Below are positions 60,219 to 64,000 of a stretch of DNA of 64,000 nucleotides, piece after piece. Source of the stretch: UMGS1883 sp045636425 (GTDB lineage Bacteria; Bacillota; Clostridia; UMGS1883); the NCBI GenBank assembly GCA_045636425.1, contig JAZTXM010000003.1:1-64000 (forward strand). Direction: 5' to 3'. Made by a program: the position numbers and the translations under genes. The notes beneath the pieces are model-generated. The model did no database searches. It saw only the letters and a program-made list of their open reading frames with translations, and was not told the DNA's origin. Position 1 is the first letter of the stretch, and every line of letters begins with the position of its first letter.

Positions 60219-60953
60219 TTATATTTCACTCGGTTCAAACATCGGCATCATCTGTAATTTAAACAGATTCATTTTATGCAGTCTGTCAATTCTCGCTTTC
60301 TTTTCTTCATCATCAATCACGCCTGTGCGGATGTAGCGGTCAAGCATTGCGTAGGTAAAGCCCAAGTTTTCCTCATCGGTTTTTCCGCAAAGTCCGTCAA
60401 TCGGAACTTTTTCCACAAGGTCGCCGGGAAGCCCCAAAAGATGCCCGATTTCTTTAAGCTCCGTCACCGTGATTTTTGCAAGGGGAGAAAAATCTCCTGC
60501 CGCATCGCCATAGCGAGTGGAATATCCAACCCAATCTTCTGAAAGATTGCACGTGTTTGCAACTCTTCCGTTAAAGCACTGGGAAACTGCATATAAGGTT
60601 GCCATGCGGATTCTGGGAGGAATATTGGTGTTTGCCTGGGTTGTGAGCTCTATTTCCTTGGGAAACGCACCTTTGAGGCCGTCTATAGAATCTTTTACAT
60701 TTATAACAAAATGCTTTATTCCCAAATGTTCCACAAGCTTATATGAGCAGGAAATATCCGCCTGCTCTCCGCAGGGCATCAGAACGCCGATAACACGGTC
60801 CTTTCCAAGGGCTTCTACGCAAAGAGCCGCCACAATGGAGCTGTCTTTTCCGCCTGATATGCCTACAATTGCGTTACAGTCCGGACCGTTTTCTTCAAAG
60901 AATTTCCTTATCCATTCTACACATTCGTTTTTTACTTTTTGTGCGTTAAACAT
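60219..60953 (-). CDS. nadE: NH3-dependent NAD synthetase
   Basis: Amidates nicotinic acid adenine dinucleotide to NAD. The 244-residue protein contains only the synthetase domain, with the ATP loop GISGGKDSS (31-39), and has no N-terminal nitrilase-type glutaminase, so it uses free ammonia. The ATG at 60953 has AAAGGGTGA upstream that overlaps the pncA stop; the ORF extension further upstream lies inside pncA. It forms a two-gene NAD unit with pncA. Confidence 0.93.
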   Translation of the reverse strand: MFNAQKVKNECVEWIRKFFEENGPDCNAIVGISGGKDSSIVAALCVEALGKDRVIGVLMPCGEQADISCSYKLVEHLGIKHFVINVKDSIDGLKGAFPKEIELTTQANTNIPPRIRMATLYAVSQCFNGRVANTCNLSEDWVGYSTRYGDAAGDFSPLAKITVTELKEIGHLLGLPGDLVEKVPIDGLCGKTDEENLGFTYAMLDRYIRTGVIDDEEKKARIDRLHKMNLFKLQMMPMFEPSEI

Positions 60954-60958
60954 AATTA

Positions 60959-61489
60959 TCACCCTTTTACAATAATCTGACAAGACCGCATTGTTTCAAG
61001 TGCCGCAAGGTGCTTTTCGGGGGTTACCCCTGCACAGCAGCTTGAGTCTACGCTTATATTAATTTCGGGGAAGCTTGCCTTTAGTATCAGTGCGTTTGAA
61101 ACAACGCAGATGTCGGTGCAAAGACCGATAAGCTCAATTTCCGCATTATCCATATCATTTTCTTCTGCCAGAACAAAAGGCAAATCAACGCTTCCGAAAG
61201 TGATTTTTTCTATTTCCGTATAGGTATCTTTTTTGTCAAGAGCTTCCTTTACCGCCGCATTTAACTGCCAGCCCTCACTTTCCCTTATGCAGTGAGGAAC
61301 GGGAAGATTCTTACCCTCACTTGTTTGCATATAATCCTCATAATGGGTATCGTAGGTCACATATATTTCCCCGTCGAAGCTTTCTATCTTTTTCACCACA
61401 TTATCTACAATTGATGCCGCTTCCTTACTTCCCAATGCACCGTCTACAAAATCGTTCTGCATATCCACTACAATAAGTATTTTTTTCAT
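60959..61489 (-). CDS. pncA: Nicotinamidase
   Basis: A 176-residue isochorismatase-fold amidase converting nicotinamide to nicotinic acid. The triad D9 (VVDMQNDF), K95 and C128 (TDICVVSNA) and metal ligands D47, H49 and H66 are visible. Context supports the call: its stop codon sits in the nadE ribosome binding site, so salvage and NAD synthesis are coupled. The nicotinate phosphoribosyltransferase that would join them is not in the window. Confidence 0.9.
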   Translation of the reverse strand: MKKILIVVDMQNDFVDGALGSKEAASIVDNVVKKIESFDGEIYVTYDTHYEDYMQTSEGKNLPVPHCIRESEGWQLNAAVKEALDKKDTYTEIEKITFGSVDLPFVLAEENDMDNAEIELIGLCTDICVVSNALILKASFPEINISVDSSCCAGVTPEKHLAALETMRSCQIIVKG

Positions 61490-61508
61490 ATCATAACTTC
61501 CTTTCTAC

Positions 61509-63602
61509 CTAAAATTCAAATTTAACAGTTCCCTCATCAAGCTTTAAAACGGCTGAAAATGCTTTTCCCGACTTCTTGGAAATGAATCCGTCAATTTTGC
61601 CTGTTTTTCCGCTTTGAAGAAGTGTTTTCATATGAGAAATTGAAATCACTCTGTCAAGGATAACATTATTCACGCTGAATTTACAGCCTTCTTTATATTT
61701 GTCACACCCATATCCGTAGCGTGTTCTTACCACATTGCCTCCGCAAAGAGGGCATATTCCTATATTATCCCCCACAAAGCCGTCATCGGTATCCTGTGCT
61801 TCGGGCATCTTAGTTCTTTCAAAAATTCTGCTGATTTCCCTTTGTGTAAGGAGTATGCTGTCTTTAACGGTTATTTCGCCTTTATACACTTTTTTAAGTG
61901 CCTGTCCTAAGTATGAGGTTTTGTATTTATCCATGCTTATCCCCATACGGCTCAGCGATACAATCAGATTTTCACCGTCGGGAAGTATAGTGTATACATC
62001 TTTTTTGAGAGATATGTATTTGCTGTTTATGGCATTTTCAATTATGCCTGTCCTCGTTGCCTCCGTTCCAAGCTCTAATCCCTCAAAAATTGCACGGTAC
62101 TCAGCTTCATCATCCTCATTTTGTGCATTTGCCTTTTCTTCACGGAAAGGATTTTTTAAATAGTTATTAAGCGTTTCAATTGTATAGTGCTTAGGCGGAG
62201 AGGTTTCCTTTTCCTTGGGAGCGAAATTCACATCGATTATATCGCCTTTTTCCAGATTTGGCAGAATCTTGTCCTTTTTGCTGTAATCGTCATACTTTGT
62301 CCAGCCCGGCTCAAGAATAACCGTTCCTTTAAGAATAAACTCCTCCATACCGCCCACATCTATTTTTATTTCGCTTTTTTGAGCTATACATTCCTCACTG
62401 CAAAAAACAGCCACAAAGCGACGCATTATTGTGGAATAAACCTTTGATTCTTCTTCGGAAAGAGCCGTTTTTGCAGGAATTTTATGGGTGGGAGTAAGCG
62501 CTGAGTGGGATTCTATCTTACTATCGTCAAAGATTGTTTTTCCGTCTTTGAACTTAACTGGGTAACCCAGCTTTTCTACTGCGGAAAGAATTTGTTTCAC
62601 CTTTCCTTTTTCTGCCGTAGCCATATATTCCGAGTTTGTTCTGGGATAGGTTACATACCCTTTCTCATAAAGCCCCTGCACTATCCGAAGGCTCTCATCC
62701 ATGGGCATTTTATATTTTTTTCCCAGTGCGTTCTGAAGCTTTGTAAGAGAAAACAGCTTTCCGGGCGAAAGGGAATCCTTCTTGGTTTTTTTGTCTGTGA
62801 CAACACCCTTTGCCTCATTATATTTATTGCAAAGTGCCTGTGCCTTGGAAAGGGAATTTTTATCAAATTTTTCCTTGCTTGTAAGCTCTATTTCTCCCCC
62901 GCCCTGCTCCGTCAGACTGTAGGGTGCATAGTATATTTCGGGCTTGAAATTGCGTATCTGCATATCCCTGTCATAAATAGCTTTTACTATAGGCACAATG
63001 ACACGCCCCACACGCATAAGCGTTCCCGTTTTAAGCGTTGCGTAACGGGTGAGGTTAACTCCGTAAAGCCAGTCTATGAAAGTCCGTGCATAGCCTTCCT
63101 TTGCTAAATTATCATATTCAGACTCGTTTTTTAATTCCGAAAGCCCTTGCCTGATTGTTTCCTCCGTCTGGTCGGGAAGCCACAGCCTTAAAAACGGCTT
63201 TTCCTTACAATCGGCTTTCATTACGCAGGTGCGTACAATGATTTCACCTTCTCTGTCAGCATCGCCTGCATTTATAATCTCGGTTACGTCTTTGCGACAA
63301 CAAAGGTCCTTTATGGTTTCAAACTGCTGAATTACTCCGCTGTCGATATTCTTATTGCGGTCCTTTTTCAGCTCGAACTCAAACTTTTCGGGAAAGCACG
63401 GAAGATTTTTCATGCTCCATCTGTTTTCTCCATCGGGATTTGGCGAGTAATACTCTATATCAGCCAAAGAAAACAGATGACCGAAAGCCCATGTAACGAT
63501 ATAATCTCCGCCCTCAAAGTGACGGGGATGTTTTTTCATGTTTCCGATTGCCGTCGCGATATTTCGTGCCAAACTCGGTTTTTCCGCAATTATTACTTTC
63601 AT
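61509..63602 (-). CDS. topB: DNA topoisomerase III
   Basis: A type IA topoisomerase of 697 residues. A TOPRIM domain (IAEKPSLARNIA, INAGDADREGE) is followed by the catalytic region with the active-site tyrosine in YVTYPRTNSEYM, and a C-terminal four-cysteine zinc motif (CPLCGG...CDKYKEGC). It decatenates DNA. TopB enzymes also occur on mobile elements, but neither the neighbours nor the base composition suggest one here. A possible SD (AAGGAG) lies before the ATG. Confidence 0.92.
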   Translation of the reverse strand: MKVIIAEKPSLARNIATAIGNMKKHPRHFEGGDYIVTWAFGHLFSLADIEYYSPNPDGENRWSMKNLPCFPEKFEFELKKDRNKNIDSGVIQQFETIKDLCCRKDVTEIINAGDADREGEIIVRTCVMKADCKEKPFLRLWLPDQTEETIRQGLSELKNESEYDNLAKEGYARTFIDWLYGVNLTRYATLKTGTLMRVGRVIVPIVKAIYDRDMQIRNFKPEIYYAPYSLTEQGGGEIELTSKEKFDKNSLSKAQALCNKYNEAKGVVTDKKTKKDSLSPGKLFSLTKLQNALGKKYKMPMDESLRIVQGLYEKGYVTYPRTNSEYMATAEKGKVKQILSAVEKLGYPVKFKDGKTIFDDSKIESHSALTPTHKIPAKTALSEEESKVYSTIMRRFVAVFCSEECIAQKSEIKIDVGGMEEFILKGTVILEPGWTKYDDYSKKDKILPNLEKGDIIDVNFAPKEKETSPPKHYTIETLNNYLKNPFREEKANAQNEDDEAEYRAIFEGLELGTEATRTGIIENAINSKYISLKKDVYTILPDGENLIVSLSRMGISMDKYKTSYLGQALKKVYKGEITVKDSILLTQREISRIFERTKMPEAQDTDDGFVGDNIGICPLCGGNVVRTRYGYGCDKYKEGCKFSVNNVILDRVISISHMKTLLQSGKTGKIDGFISKKSGKAFSAVLKLDEGTVKFEF

Positions 63603-63616
63603 TTCTTGCTCCTTTG

Positions 63617-63991
63617 TCAGTGTTCAAAAAAAGCATTTTTTATAATTTCGGTTTTTATATTTGTAAGCTTGCCGCCTTTTGCATCGGCATTTATAAGAAC
63701 CGCATCAAACCGCATAGGGGTATCATAGATTTTCTTTGTCACGGCGTAGTATTTTGCCGTCCTTATAATCTTGTGCTGTTTTCTCACATCGATGGTATCC
63801 GCAGGAGAACCGAAATCGTTATTTTTTCTGAGCCTTACCTCTATAAAACAGGTGTATTCCCCGTCCCTCGCAATAATATCGATTTCACCCATCTTTGTTC
63901 TGTAATTACGCTCTATAATTTTATACCCCTGCTTTTTTATTGCTTGAACGGCAGCCTCCTCGCCTAAATTACCGATAGAAACTGCCGTCAC
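63617..63991 (-). CDS. UPF0102/YraN-family putative endonuclease
   Basis: A 124-residue protein of the YraN family with the PD-(D/E)XK-like core MGEIDIIARDGEYTCFIEVRLR. Function unknown, possibly DNA repair. In this reading the start is a GTG at 63991, only 9 bases from the window edge, so the true start or an upstream partner (often rnhB) may lie outside. The N-terminus (VSIGNLGEEAAVQAIKKQGY) is complete by family standards. Confidence 0.82.
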   Translation of the reverse strand: MTAVSIGNLGEEAAVQAIKKQGYKIIERNYRTKMGEIDIIARDGEYTCFIEVRLRKNNDFGSPADTIDVRKQHKIIRTAKYYAVTKKIYDTPMRFDAVLINADAKGGKLTNIKTEIIKNAFFEH

Positions 63992-64000
63992 TTTTTCATT

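Noticed and set aside
61509..63602. topB as a marker of an integrative element
   Set aside because: No integrase, relaxase, conjugation gene or attachment site is near, and the neighbours are housekeeping genes.

Overview
This 64 kb window looks like chromosomal DNA of an endospore-forming member of the Clostridia (Firmicutes with moderate-to-low G+C). The signs are AGGAGG-type ribosome binding sites, TTGACA/TATAAT promoters with 17-bp spacers, a SigH-like factor, cwlD and pdaB-like sporulation genes, a six-subunit Rnf complex in the clostridial order C-D-G-E-A-B, and secreted proteins with S-layer homology (SLH) domains next to a CsaB pyruvyl transferase. I cannot name the genus. No rRNA, tRNA or CRISPR array is visible.

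Layout. 1-1124 is an IS481-like insertion sequence whose left end is the first base of the window. 1158-4103 holds a promoter with a structured, terminator-ending leader, an SLH/trypsin-like protease/FN3 protein, a very long hairpin and a RelE-like toxin-antitoxin pair. 4308-18247 is a complete arginine cluster (argC, argJ, argB, argD, argF, carA, carB, argG, argH) with tandem ARG-box-like operators before argC and argG. 18289-25302 has signal-peptidase-like, amidohydrolase, HIT, alaS, D-hydroxyacid dehydrogenase and uppP genes. 25345-28925 has ftsK/spoIIIE, sigH and a zinc-ribbon gene. 29014-31470 is an ArsR/HMA/P1B-2 ATPase heavy-metal efflux operon. 31581-37278 is rnfCDGEAB plus a CPBP protease. 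37402-44067 has csaB, tyrS, a radical SAM gene and a Wzz/BY-kinase/PHP phosphatase set. 44196-48992 has rnhA, an SLH protein with a structured RNA leader, a DUF1292 gene, yqgF, a two-OB-fold SSB, cwlD and pdaB. 49068-55458 has rodA and a MarR-controlled heterodimeric ABC exporter. 55848-60146 is a zinc-ribbon/CHAP-SLH/XRE locus, and 60219-63991 has nadE, pncA, topB and yraN.

Three things stand out. First, a family of four structured elements (about 230-260 bp) lies at 6573-6804, 14943-15170, 16562-16802 and 51086-51342. Each begins within about 7 bases of a stop codon and has the same orientation as the gene it follows. They share a conserved core, but several helices have different sequences that remain perfectly paired, which is compensatory covariation visible by eye. 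Three of the four are in the arginine cluster. I do not recognise the family. Second, the arginine-cluster CarA has lost all three glutaminase catalytic residues, and its CarB partner is fused in frame to a complete diaminopimelate epimerase (DapF). This suggests ammonia-dependent carbamoyl phosphate synthesis and places a lysine/peptidoglycan enzyme under arginine-type control. Third, two structured leaders or small RNAs (1193-1340 and 45755-45944 on the minus strand) each start at a strong promoter just upstream of an SLH-protein gene.

The surface-related genes form a theme. Three secreted SLH proteins (protease, CHAP hydrolase, small SLH protein) need the pyruvylated wall polymer that CsaB makes. 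UppP, RodA, CwlD and PdaB act on lipid carrier, peptidoglycan and spore cortex. The BY-kinase set would control an exopolysaccharide whose biosynthesis genes lie elsewhere.
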